NCBI GenBank assembly: GCA_026874595.1
Contig: CM049318.1
Location: 61,414,250 to 61,478,249 of the forward strand
Direction: 5' to 3'
Length of the DNA stretch: 64,000 nucleotides
Origin: Sipunculus nudus
Taxonomy: Eukaryota > Annelida > Sipuncula > Golfingiida > Sipunculidae
Part shown: piece by piece, positions 50,001 through 59,605 of the stretch
How positions within the stretch are numbered: the first letter of the stretch is position 1
Layout of the letters: every line of letters starts with the position of its first letter
Position numbers and translations under genes: made by a program
Notes under the pieces: generated by a model
Database searches by the model: none
Seen by the model: the letters and a program-made list of their open reading frames with translations, nothing else
What the model was told of the DNA's origin: nothing

Positions 50001-53000
50001 GTGTATATGATGCCACCCATAGTACATACCAAGACCAGAATGTTGATACCTTTGGCAAGTGGCATGATTGTGTGGTTGGCTTCATATACTCTAGGTTTAA
50101 GGCCCAAAAAAAAAGTACAGTTCTTAGGCATCACCCATGATGCATCAGTTTTCACCTCCCGCATCAAAATTTTTATATTGATTTTCCTCTTTTAAAGAAG
50201 ATAAAATAATAAAACTTTGATCAGGTTTCCTTTTGTTATGTAGTGCTTTAACCTGTTTAGCAAAAAAAATCTGTTCTTATCATGCTTTTCCCTGATCATT
50301 TGACATTTTTATCGAAACATACAAAAAAGGTAAAAAAAATCGGTAGCCCGCACTGAGTACTGAAAAAAGTGCCTGAGAACCATACCTTTTTTTCTTCCAT
50401 AATTTTTGCGATTCTCATATCTTTAGTGTTTCGTGAGGGTTTAATTTTCGCGATTTACCATACAGCAACTACACAATGTAAATAACCATCATTATATCAC
50501 TCACCTAATTTGCAAGCAAAATCTTAACAATTGCATAAGAAGATTAGGGACCAGGTTGAAAGTTTTCATGTAATTGTGGCAGATATGTTAAAGGATTGAT
50601 ACTAATCAAATCATGAATCTTTGAAACGACAGTGTTATAAAATAGCATGCTTATATTGACACTACCTGCACACTATACATGAGATGGCATTGAAGCAATA
50701 GAAAAAATTTCTGTTTGCATGTACAGAGGAGGTGTCTTATTTACAAAGGTTTTATTTTGGCGAAAATTGCGAAATTTGAAACCTTGGCGAACAAAAAGCC
50801 AACCAGAGTATGTATTACCCTTGGTTGGTGACACATTTCCTGTGTGGCTGTGTACACAGCGAGGTTTGATCAAGACCCTGGTGGTGGTTTGTAGTCTCTG
50901 ACTGCTTGTCTCTTTATTTTGTCTCTCCTCCCATGGGTGAGACTATAGTGTTTGGTCGTCTATGTCATTTCTTGTGAACCGGTTAACTTTTGAAATTTTA
51001 ATTGTGTCTTCTGATATCTCAGAAAAGTTCAAAAACTGACACTGACCTTCATTGTAAAGGTCAAACAGGCCAAAATTTTAATGAATTTTTTAACCTCATA
51101 ACTTTTAAAGCAGCACATATTTTTCCCCTCAAATTTAAAAACACTAATTGTTTTAACCAAGATCTTTGACAAATTAAAAAACAGTGACCCTTACCTTCAT
51201 TTTCAAGGTCAAATCAGCAAGAATAGAAATTATTTGTGAATGCTGTGACTTTTGAGGCCCATAGGGAGGGGAAACATATATTGGTTTTTGCATTGCAAAA
51301 ACCTACCTGATTCTTGTTTTAAATAACGTATAGCTGCTACATTTGCAACAATTAATGTTTTACAGTTCGTTCAATATCACTTTAGATCTTTGAGTGCCAG
51401 ACCCCTCTGGTGAACAGCCTCCTTAAAAGTTTTATTGCAGTACTAAAAATCTGCATGGGCTGTTCTTTATCTTATCAACAGCTGGCTTGATCTCACCAAA
51501 AACATGTATTCATAAGAAAGGAACCAATATTTTGAACTTAGTGTCTTTTATACTATACAGAATAGTGTGCATTCAATGAATGTTCAACGTTAGATCTCCT
51601 ATATCATTCACTGGAACTTTTGTGCTGTCAGTTGGAACTCCATAAGTGACAATTGGAAATCCTGTAGAATCAGAACTCTATTATGATCAGTCGATTTCTC
51701 CAAGATTTGGCAGTTTTAGCCATATTTTAGGTCAATTTCACATACCTGAATATGATGGAGACATTCTGTATGCCATATCATATGTTCAAGCAGTTATTAA
51801 AATAATTATAAAACATGTACATTGTTTTTAGTCCAGTCATCTGTTGTCCATATCTCTTCTTGTAAATGCAGATTTTTCTTTAAAAAAATTACAATTAGAA
51901 ATTTTTTCTACAAAAATCAGATGAGTCTGAAAAACTGGTGACCTTTACCTTGATCTTCAAGGTAAAATCAGCTAAAATATCACATTTTTGGAACCTCATA
52001 ACTGCAAAGTTAAGTATTGCAAAATTTCCCCATTAAATTTAATGCACTAGTTTCAACCAAGTTCTTGGATGAGCTTGAAAACTGGTGACCTTTGCTTGGC
52101 CACTTGTGTAAAAAAATGTCAAGAAGCTTGACAGGAAACATACTTTATGCATATAACACACAGATTATATTAAAAAGGTCATGATATTAATCTGTAATCA
52201 ACCTGTATCCCTCACAATGATATGTCATTGTTTCATTCTGTACTAGGTTCTCTGCTTTCCTGGAAATCAGGGAAAACCATGAAAATGGGGAAAAGCCATC
52301 CTGAAAGTCAAGAACCTTGAGAGAAATTTATGTCTGAAATCAGGGAAAAATTAAGGAATGTGAGCTAAATACTTGAAATTATTGAAATGTCAGGTAAAAT
52401 GTTTCAAATCATGTCAAAAGTCATCATAATTCTGGGTGAACTGCTTCAAATTTGGAAAAAGTCAGAGATTTCAGCAAAGGTGAAAAATTAGATTATCCAA
52501 GGGAAAATTGGTGATATTGATTTCTGTCATGTTCAAACAGAGAATCCATTTGATAATTGGTTGAAATGGCTTTTTAGTGTTGAAATTCCTTAAATAAGTT
52601 AAGATAATTATCCTTAATTCACTGGCATTTTTAAAATTCACCATTGAAAGGTCATGGAATTTTGTATTCATGACATGCTGGGAACCCTGCTGTATGTCAG
52701 TTCACATTTGTATAATTATACAATATACCTAAGGCAAAAAAAAATAAAAGGTATGGTTCTCAGGCACTTTTTTTAAGAAATCAGTGCAGGTCAGCAATAT
52801 TTTATTTTTACCTTTTGTTGTATGTCTTGTTAAAAATGCCATATGATCAGGGAAAAACATGAAAATAACAGAATTTTTTTACAAAACAGGTCAAAGTTCT
52901 TCATGAAAAGGGAAATCTGATCAAAATTGTATTATTTTATCTTCTTGAAAGATGAAAATCAAAATAAAAATTTTTGAAGCGGGGGGGTTTAAATTGACAT

Positions 53001-56000
53001 GGGCTGTGCCAGAGAACCATACCTTCACCTAAAATGTTGCATGCAGCTTGTTTTCATGGCTATGTCAAGTCCATCTGTCATCCTTACATTGCCACAACCT
53101 CTGATTTTTGTTTTTGATTTACAGGAGATCAAATTCAGCTCTGCCAGTAAACCGAAAGATTTGTCCGAGACCATATTCACACAAATGGCTGAGATCACGG
53201 TGGTCGTGACTCAGTTGATAGTGGAGTTCGCAAAGCGAATCCCTGGCTTCACAGACCTTCAAAAGGAAGACCAGATCATTTTATTAAAGGTAATTATGAT
53301 GATTCACAGTCGCTGGTGGTAAGGTTGGGCTTCATCCATCAGCCAGTCTGTTTTATACAGCACAACCCTGTAATTCAGCTTTTAATCACCTTATCTCCTG
53401 CAAGACCCAAGCAGGAAGTTAACCTGAAGGGCTGATAATTCCGGCTCAAAATGAATTTGACCTTCTAGACGCACAGTTGACATGCAGACTTATATTTTAC
53501 CATTGAGGCTTCTTAGAAAATGAAAAAGCTATCCATCAACCACAAATAATTTGATTGCTGAGACTTGGCTTTTTGAATAGGCAACTAAAGATTGTATTGC
53601 TTGGAATTCCAATTATTTTCTTGAAACTTGCTGGTCTCTGTAGTAATAGACCCTTGCAGTTTGTAGTTTTTTTTTTTGCAAGATATGTTTTTGCTCTCAG
53701 ATCATGAATGGATATTTCATTAACTCATTTACCATAAGCTAGATCACTGTTCCAGACTTAAAACAGTATACAACTCGTGGGACTAATTTTAATGAAGTGG
53801 TTTTTGCGGGGGATGCTTCTTGACATTTGTTAATCAAATAATCACACACGACTTCCAAAAACAAAACGGTTTGAGCAACACAGATAAATCAAGAGTTATT
53901 CAAAACAGTATCATACTTTTACACAGGCAGAATGTTAAATTGCTTGGTCGGTGGCACTGAACAATATCCCTGTATGTTGCAGCCAAAAAAACATAGCACA
54001 GTCATTTTATAAACAGAGAAAGCAAGCGTAGTCTGCAAAACCACAGTGGTCGACTTTGTGATGAAGCCACAGTTTTTTGTGTTTTTTATATGTACCAACA
54101 AATTCTGAACCCACCTCCTTTTGGGGGACTTTGTCATCTTAAAACTAGCTTGCTTTAACCTGGTGTTTATCCTTCTTTAGTAAGGCCAAAAAAATAAAAA
54201 GATATGGTTCTCATGCACTTTTTGTCAGAAATCAGTGCGGGTGGGCGGTATTTTATTTTTGACCTTTTTTTGTATGTTTCCATAAAAATGTCATATGATC
54301 AGGGAAAAACATGAAAATAACATTTTTTTCCCACTAAACAGGTTAAAAACCCCACACAACAAAGGAAATTGTATCAAAATTGTATTATTTTATCTTCTTG
54401 TAGGATGAAAACCAAAATAAAAACGTTTGATGCGGGGGGTTAAAATTGATGCGGGCGGTGCCTGAGAACCATACCTTTTATTTTTTTTGGCCTAATAAGA
54501 ATTTTTTACTAAATTAAATTAATGAAAATTCCTTCAAGACAAAGACCATTAGAAAGAAATACTGTGCTAGGTTAAAAATTCTTAATGGGATATTGTCTGA
54601 GTTCAAGACAACTGAGAGACTGATTTTAAGTGGATGGATTTTGTTAGGGATGCTATCTGGGCACAGATGTGTATGGTTTGATATGTATATTCAGAAAACT
54701 TTCAATTGCAGTATAAATGCAGAGAATGTTTTGTAAGCGGTTTCTAAATGTTTGCAAAAGGATTTTGTGCAAGGAAAACAACATAATTACTCATTACTCC
54801 ACCAAAAAGAAAGACATTGATTAACAAAAATATGAACACCAGTTTTGAAGAACATATACTTTTGGTATTGCCTTAACATGATGACTAGGTTTCATCTAAC
54901 AAAAACAGCTAATAATTAATCTTCTAAAGAATTTTCTTCTTTTTCTTCAGGGTTCAGCTTGTGAGGTGATGATGCTGCGTACTGCCCGGAGATATGATGT
55001 GGACAGTGACACCATTGTGTTTGCTAATGGCATGCCGTACACGAAAGAAAACCTAAGATTTGCGGGTCTCAATGATTACGTGGAAAGCATGTTCCAGTTC
55101 TGTCGAGGCATGGGTCGCCTTCATGTTGATAATGCAGAGTATGCCCTGCTCACTGCTGTTTGTATTTTCTCAGGTATGCTGTTTTCATGCTTCCTGGTGA
55201 TAATTTACCTGTTTGTGTTCATCATTTCTCATGTGTGTACATGTGAAAAATTATACTTTGTACCAAAACCCCTTTTCACCTTTTTTTACGTGATATTTCT
55301 TTCAAATATATTTTTGTTTACCACTACAAATTAGCTTTTATCAAAGTGAGAAATGTGGCATTTTATGATGAATAACATAAGCATGAAAAAAATAAATTTA
55401 TTTCTGTTTTGAAAGAGCTGCAAAAATGATAGCACCCATTCAAGTGGCCATATCTGATTGTATCGCCAGACAAAGTCTGGAGATACTATGGTTTAAGCAC
55501 ATTTGCAATGTCTCCGCTGCCACCGCAGAGATTTCGTTTGGACGCGATAACTCAAAAAATATTTAACAAATTTTTACCAAACTTGACAAATGCATAGATA
55601 TGGGCGAGAGGACAAAGCCTATTTAAAAAGGGTCATGACCTTTACAAGAAGGTGACCTTGACCTGGAATAAGTCAATTTTGGGGGAAAATCACTCAAATT
55701 CTTAAATATCTCAAGAAATCTTGCATGGATTGATCCAGAAATCAACTTGACTGAAGATCTTGGATAGTGTTGTCATTTACCGGAAACTTGTGGCACCACC
55801 TGTTATCCTTTTCTTGTTTTCATGCCGTTTAATACCCCCTTCATTGCCACTTAACAATAGTGTGAGCATTTTAAGTCAAAAACTAATGAACAGATTTCTT
55901 TCATATTATGCATATACATAAACATGGGTTATAGGATGATGTATTTTTAAATTGGGGTCATGACCTTTCCTGTGAGAGAGGCCTTGACCTTGAATATGCG

Positions 56001-58289
56001 ATATATGGTGAAAATCTCACAAAATCATAAATATCTCAATAAGAGATGCATGGATTGGTCCAAAAATCAAATTGACGGAAGATCTTGAATAGCTTTGTCT
56101 TTTGCGGAAGACAGGTGGCACAACCTATATCTGTCCTTCTCCTGTTTTCTTGCCTTTAAATACCCCATCATTGCCACTTGACAGTACTGTGAGCATTAAA
56201 AGAGTAAAACTTATTAACAGATTAGGCTGAAATTGTGCATGTACATTGATCTTGGATACCTCCATCTTGTATTGAAGACTGGTGGCTCTATCTGCAATTA
56301 TTAGCCATGGTGTCCATCGGTACATATGTGCTTTGGGTGAAAATTGCTCATATCTCCGGAGTGGTTCAAGGTATTGGTCTGAAATTTGACATGTCCATCC
56401 ATCTTGGAAAGTTTTCTCATAAACCAGACAGGTGGCGCCACCTACCTTCCCATTTATGTTGAATAAATTAATGCCCTTTTCTGAGGAGTGATTTTCCCTA
56501 TTGGCCTGATATTGTGCCTATCTATAGATCTTGCACTACTGCATCTTTTACTCAAGACTGGTTGTGCCATCTGCATCGTTTTGCCGTGGTGTCCATTTAT
56601 ACATGTGTTTCTTGTGAAAATTGCTTATAACTCTGGATTCCGGGGGGATTAATTGTCTGGCAATACTATGGCACCTGCAGTGCCAAAAAATATCTCGTTA
56701 TTGATGTAGTGTATCTGTGATGCAACAAACATATGATGTACAAATACCACTGTGACATGATCACTATGAATCGTCAAGTGGATGTAATTTTACTCCATGT
56801 TCTTAGGTCGTCACTAATATGATGCACACCTTACATCTGTTCAGTCATATTTCTTTCTGAAGTAATCATATGGAATCCATGCATGGGAGAGTATTATTTT
56901 GCTGTTAGGTAATCTACACATTTGTCTGATTTGCCTCTGGGGTAAATAAACTTAAGTTTTAGTGCATTGTATAAAAATTATCACAAAAATGAGGTGGACA
57001 GGGGTGGTGGAATATAGTATAGCTGTGTTTCCATATGTGTGTATATGCAATTACTGGCAGGATTATATAGCTTTACAGTGTATCTAGCATGTCATCCAAA
57101 CAAAAAGACGCCGGAGCAACATCATTTTACCTGAACCTTCTGAGTTCAAAAAGACCTTATTGCTCATATGAATATATGGAAATACAACAATAACAAAATC
57201 AATTGTTCATGTATATATGCATGCACAGGTGCACAGATTTATAAGTAAGGTTATTATCGAAAGAAATGTTATATACAGTAAGTGGCCTGAGTTTGCCTTT
57301 CAACTATCAGTGAAATTATAGCTTGCTTTCTTGTTTTCCAAAAAAAAATTTCTTGAAAATCCTTTATTCCAACGTCATCAGTACCTGGAAGGCAAAATGG
57401 TGAAATCTTAATAAAACCTCAGAGATTTGCTCTAAAATCTTAAGGACATGTTACAACTTCTGGATTATTCCTAACCCTGCGCATATTAAACTTGATATCT
57501 GTAAGGCCTAATGATAAAGTATCATTCTTGTCATATCATTACCTTCATCCTCATTTGATAGGCAGCACAACCTACTGGTCATGAGCCTGTCCTATAAAAG
57601 AACTTCATATAAGATATAAATACTTAATACCTGAACTATATGTCATTGTGTTTATGATATGTACAGTTTGCCTTTTAATGTTGAGCCTGATGTTAACTGA
57701 TTTTGTGCACATCCATCATATACTTTTATCTGGTTTTAAGTGTTCATAATATTCCCAGCAAAAGCACTAAGTACAAAAGTCAGTAGGTGTTAAGTCCATT
57801 GTTCTTAAATATCAGAAGTAGGTCATTGTGTTTGTAATATACAGTTTTCCTTTTGATGTTGAGCCTGTACTTATCTGATTTTGTGTATGTCCATTGTTTA
57901 TTTTTTATCTGGTTTTAAATATTCATAATATTCTCAGCTAAAGCTCCAACTGCAAAAGTAAAAGTCAGTAGGTGCTCAGTCCATTATTCATTGACAACAT
58001 AGCTGTATTGTTATAATAGTTGTTTTAAAGCAATTTTTCTCAAACTTCAGACCGCCCAGGCCTTCAGAAACCAGAGCAAGTAGAGAAATTACAGGAAGTG
58101 TACGTGCGTACGCTACAACAATATGACTATTATCGACGTCCAAAACATGTGCAGTTTTTTGCGAAACTGATAATGAAGCTCGTAGAACTGCGGACCCTCA
58201 GTGCAGAACACTCTGACGTCATGTTTGCGCTCAAAGTTGAAAAAGGATCTCTACCACCGTTGTTGTGTGAATATTTTGACGTCAGTTAA
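45737..58289 (+). CDS. EcR: Ecdysone receptor homologue (NR1H), six 3' coding exons, 5' incomplete
   Basis: Joined exons 45737-46102, 47972-48112, 49277-49557, 53125-53289, 54951-55173 and 58051-58289 (TAA at 58287-58289) give 470 residues in an unbroken frame. All introns are GT-AG and phases match at every junction. Order: acidic/Ser-Thr-rich A/B region (1-95), two-zinc-finger DNA-binding domain (about 100-169, P-box CEGCKG), basic extension and Pro-rich hinge (170-230), ligand-binding domain (about 235-470) ending in the AF-2 helix LLCEYF. EcR proteins are nuclear ligand-dependent transcription factors that pair with RXR/USP and bind AGGTCA-type repeats; that role is taken from the family. 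The finger phrase [13 protein letters not shown] and the LBD phrases QLIVEFAK and LRTARRYD are EcR-like rather than LXR- or FXR-like. The first exon begins mid-codon after a good acceptor (ttttgtgttccag), so the start codon lies in an upstream exon I could not find. There is almost no F domain after AF-2. Confidence 0.95.
46113..46400 (+). mobile_element. Family B Helitron-like 5' fragments in EcR intron
   Basis: Begins TTTTAGCTTAGCAGACT, followed by GTCTGAGCTATAG, matching the family B left-end hairpin (compare 19608 and 23047), then the CATCTGTCCATC pyrimidine stretch. A second left-end-like motif (TTTAGCTAAGATGACTAG) starts near 46240 and is again followed by TGTCTGTCATCTGTCC, so two fragments appear nested or duplicated. 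The left end lies about 10 bp beyond the EcR exon ending at 46102 and leaves donor gtaagc intact. No 3' hairpin seen. Confidence 0.65.
46612..46985 (+). mobile_element. Family A Helitron-like element, 5' end only
   Basis: Shares the family A left end (TTGTATCCCCAGAC), a short CCG run (about five units) and the unique 5' region with the copies at 20625 and 39080. Identity fades near 46910, before any satellite monomer. No hairpin or CTAGTT end follows. It lies inside the first EcR intron of this window, same orientation as the gene. Confidence 0.85.
47065..47094. repeat. (TG)n microsatellite
   Basis: About 15 uninterrupted TG units in the EcR intron, immediately before the palindrome at 47096-47255. 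Confidence 0.95.
47096..47255. repeat. Long inverted repeat (foldback) in EcR intron
   Basis: Arms 47118-47152 and 47189-47223 are complementary over 35 bp with about four mismatches, separated by 36 bp. Weaker complementarity extends outward to GGCC at both ends. The arms are themselves built of related words (GATCC, TGATCAG, GGTCCAGA). TG/TA microsatellite lies on both sides. Class unknown; it could be a foldback element or a MITE. Confidence 0.85.
47362..47642. mobile_element. Family D MITE, copy 1
   Basis: Terminal inverted repeats: left TTAAAGGTATGGTTCTCAAG, right GTCTGAGAACCATACC followed by TTTTTGGCCTTAA. The middle contains ATTTTGATTTTCATC and GAAGATAAAAT, shared with copies 50098, 52730 and 54181. 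A more diverged pair of similar ends (AAAGGTTTCTTTCTCAGGCA near 47298; GCCAGAGAACTCAGCC near 47875) suggests it sits inside an older relative. Confidence 0.85.
47972..48112 (+). CDS. EcR: EcR exon: second zinc finger
   Basis: Acceptor tctttttgcag precedes GFFRRS, continuing the P-box helix. The exon covers residues 122-168 plus one base: the FFRRS helix, second-finger cysteines 136, 142, 152 and 155, and the [12 protein letters not shown] motif. The D-box region CKYGGNC resembles that of insect EcR. The donor is gtgagt at 48113. Frame continues T|GC into the next exon, making the Cys of KEEC, also seen at the end of insect EcR DNA-binding domains. High confidence. Confidence 0.94.
49277..49557 (+). 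CDS. EcR: EcR exon: hinge and LBD helix 1
   Basis: Acceptor ctgtatttcag. Encodes a basic T/A-box-like extension ([20 protein letters not shown]), a Gln/Ser/Pro hinge with five consecutive prolines (residues 211-215), then LBD helix 1 ([17 protein letters not shown]). Glu251 aligns with the helix 1 Glu of insect EcR that contacts ecdysteroids (Glu309 in Heliothis numbering). The exon ends on a complete codon before gtgagt. Confidence 0.92.
50098..50400. mobile_element. Family D MITE, copy 2 (degenerate left end)
   Basis: Left end TAAGGCCCAAAAAA then AGTTCTTAGGCA; right end AAGTGCCTGAGAACCATACC. Internal AAGAAGATAAAATAATAAAA and the CATTTGACATTTTTATCGAAA block match the other D copies. In the EcR intron between exons 49277-49557 and 53125-53289. 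Confidence 0.85.
50921..51317 (+). mobile_element. Family F Helitron-like element
   Basis: Left GTCTCTCCTCCCATGGG; near the right end CCCATAGGGAGGGGAAAC is its imperfect inverse. It is followed by a 9-bp-stem hairpin (51283-51303, GGTTTTTGC/GCAAAAACC) and CTTG|TT at about 51313-51318. The interior carries AAGGTCAAA half-sites. This is the same terminal plan as families A, B and the nested element, with different sequence. A related degenerate interior (GGTGACCTTTACCTTGATC) occurs near 51930-52110. Confidence 0.75.
52730..53032. mobile_element. Family D MITE, copy 3, just upstream of an EcR exon
   Basis: Left end TAAGGCAAAAAAAAATAAAA then GGTATGGTTCTCAGGCAC; right end GTGCCAGAGAACCATACCTT. 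About 300 bp. Contains CATATGATCAGGGAAAAACA as in copy 4. Ends about 90 bp before the exon at 53125. Confidence 0.9.
53125..53289 (+). CDS. EcR: EcR exon: LBD helix 3 and signature
   Basis: Phase-0 exon of 55 codons (acceptor gatttacag, donor gtaatt). Encodes the helix 3 to helix 5 core, including [11 protein letters not shown] and DQIILLK, which is the nuclear-receptor LBD signature region and forms one side of the coactivator groove. Compared with insect EcR, the helix 3 pocket positions read Ile286, Thr287 and Val290 in place of Met, Thr and Thr. A family D MITE ends about 90 bp upstream of the acceptor. Confidence 0.93.
54181..54495. mobile_element. Family D MITE, copy 4
   Basis: Best-preserved copy: left TAAGGCCAAAAAAATAAAAA, right ending TTTTTTTTGGCCTAA, with the GGTTCTCA/TGAGAACC inner repeat. 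Internal sequence closely matches copy 3. A TAA/TTA-type target is possible but the duplication is ambiguous. Confidence 0.92.
54951..55173 (+). CDS. EcR: EcR exon: LBD helices 5-8
   Basis: Acceptor ttttcttcag; 74 codons plus one base; donor gtatgc. Contains [10 protein letters not shown] (helix 5, with the pocket Arg327), the beta-sheet stretch [15 protein letters not shown] and the helix 7-8 segment ending [11 protein letters not shown]. Arg327 and Ala342 match insect EcR. The beta-sheet/helix 6 Tyr that contacts ecdysteroids in insects (Tyr408) is Leu352 here. Confidence 0.94.
55458..56698 (+). mobile_element. Family A Helitron-like element, old copy in last EcR intron
   Basis: Left TTGTATCGCCAGAC, inverse GTCTGGCAATAC near 56656, hairpin TGGCACC...GTGCCA with loop TGCA region (about 56669-56686), terminus CTCG|TT. 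The 5' region matches the other A copies with many substitutions. The interior lacks the 285-bp satellite and instead has loosely repeated blocks (GGTGGCACCACCTGT, GGTGGCGCCACCTACC). Older and structurally distinct from 20625 and 39080. Confidence 0.85.
57641..57991. repeat. Diverged 180-bp tandem duplication
   Basis: Units 57641-57804 and 57821-57991 align throughout, sharing GTCATTGTGTTT, ATGTTGAGCCTG, TTATCTGGTTTTAA, AAAAGTCAGTAGGTG. In the last EcR intron, about 60 bp before the terminal exon. No known element recognised. Confidence 0.85.
58051..58289 (+). CDS. EcR: EcR terminal exon: LBD helices 9-12 and stop
   Basis: Acceptor caaacttcag; the first two bases complete Asp392 of the FSDRPGL motif, which is highly typical of EcR. 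Helices 9-11 follow (VELRTLS), then helix 12 with the activation core LLCEYF. The protein stops three residues later (DVS, TAA). The last pocket positions differ from insects: His445 replaces Asn504 and Phe467 replaces Trp526. A 3' UTR of unknown length follows. Confidence 0.94.
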
Positions 58290-58613
58290 ACAACGTTTCT
58301 CATATGATATATGAGTGATACTTCAATGTGAAAGAAATATGGGTCTATGGGATTTTCACAGTTTCCTGTCCAAATCTTGCCTCTGTGAGAAAAGTACCCG
58401 GTAAATATGTAGTATTAAGGAAAAGAAAAATACTGACACCACTTGCATCTGACAGTGAGCATTAGTTTGAATTTTTAAGAACACAAGAAGACATTTGTAT
58501 TTTGAAAATTGAATTGAGATGGCTGTGCTATGTCTGTTGTTAACCACAAATTGCTCATGAGAAGAAGTAAGAGCGAACAGTTAGACCTCCAAGAGGAAAG
58601 GAAAGGATGTTTC
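58290..58613 (+). other. Probable proximal 3' UTR of EcR
   Basis: Sequence directly after the EcR stop with no recognisable exon or repeat. I could not fix a polyadenylation site: AATAAA hexamers occur only further down (for example near 60257 in an AT-rich tract), and nothing in the sequence chooses between them. Confidence 0.45.
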
Positions 58614-59040
58614 ATCCAGTTTATGGAGATAATGGATCATTCCATCACGTTTTATGAAGCCAGAGAATTGTGCCACAGTATTATTGAGGAAATCTGATTG
58701 TTCCTCCATCTGCATGAAGGAAGTGGATAGTTCTGTCTTATACATAAAAGAATCGGATTGTTCCGTTATGCTTAAGAGGGAAATGGATTCTTGCATCATA
58801 TTTATGAAGCTAATGGATCATTCCATCTTATTGTGAAGGAAATGGACAGTCTCAATGTGAATGGTGTGAATGAAGGAAATAGATTCTTCCATCATGCCTA
58901 TGAAAGAAATGGATTCTTCCATAGTGCCTATGAAGGAAATGGATTCTTCCATCATGCCTATGAAGGAAATGGATTCTTCCATAGTGCCTATGAAAGAAAT
59001 GGATTCTTCCATAGTGCCTATGAAGGAAATGAATTCTTCC
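58614..59040 (+). repeat. Minisatellite downstream of EcR stop, 30-bp units
   Basis: The core (about 58865-59035) is five to six near-perfect 30-bp units built on GAAATGGATTCTTCC and CAT/AGTGCCTATGAA. Looser, longer related units run back to about 58614. Because the unit length is a multiple of three and lacks stops, several frames on both strands stay open; these are not treated as genes. It probably lies within the EcR 3' UTR. Confidence 0.85.
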
Positions 59041-59409
59041 TACAATGCTTGATTGTGTTTAAAAATGGAAGAACCTTATATTAAGTTATAAGAAAGTTGT
59101 GTTACAGAGTTAACATCAGGGAGTACATCTGGGTTAAAACTGTATCCACGAGTCAAACTCACGGGATGACACCATCTGAGATTTATCAAAATGTGTATGT
59201 TCAGCTCTTGGAGATCTTGTGTTAAGTCTGACAAAGATATGTGCAATATAGGTAGAATATGAGAGATAGTAGTTGACAATTGCTCAATACGTGCCATAAG
59301 GGGGATAATGCTACAGATGTGAGTAGAGGGATCAAGAAAAATGGAAAATCGCTGTTCAGAATGCTCAAACGAAATGATCGAACGGTCACCAGATGCACAG
59401 TTCTACGGG

Positions 59410-59605
59410 AGAAGCTGTCAGTAGTTGCACAGTTATAAGGGTGTTGAGCTTCAGTAGCTGCACAGTTACATGGATGAAACTGTCAATAGCAGCTGTATGG
59501 ATGAAACTGTCAGTAGCTGCAGTTATATGCATGAAACTGTCTTTGGTTGCACAGTTATGTGGTTGAAGCTGTCAGTAACTGCATAGTTATGCAAGACGGC
59601 AAGGT
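59410..59605. repeat. Diverged minisatellite, about 40-bp units
   Basis: Four to five imperfect repeats of a unit containing GCACAGTTAT followed by GGATGAAACTGTCAGTAGCT. Units differ by small indels. May still be within the EcR 3' UTR or just downstream. Confidence 0.75.

Noticed and set aside
58870-59052. Open frames MKEMDSSI... (+) and MEESISFIG... (-)
   Set aside because: Both come from a 30-bp minisatellite without stops; no independent start, splice or domain evidence.
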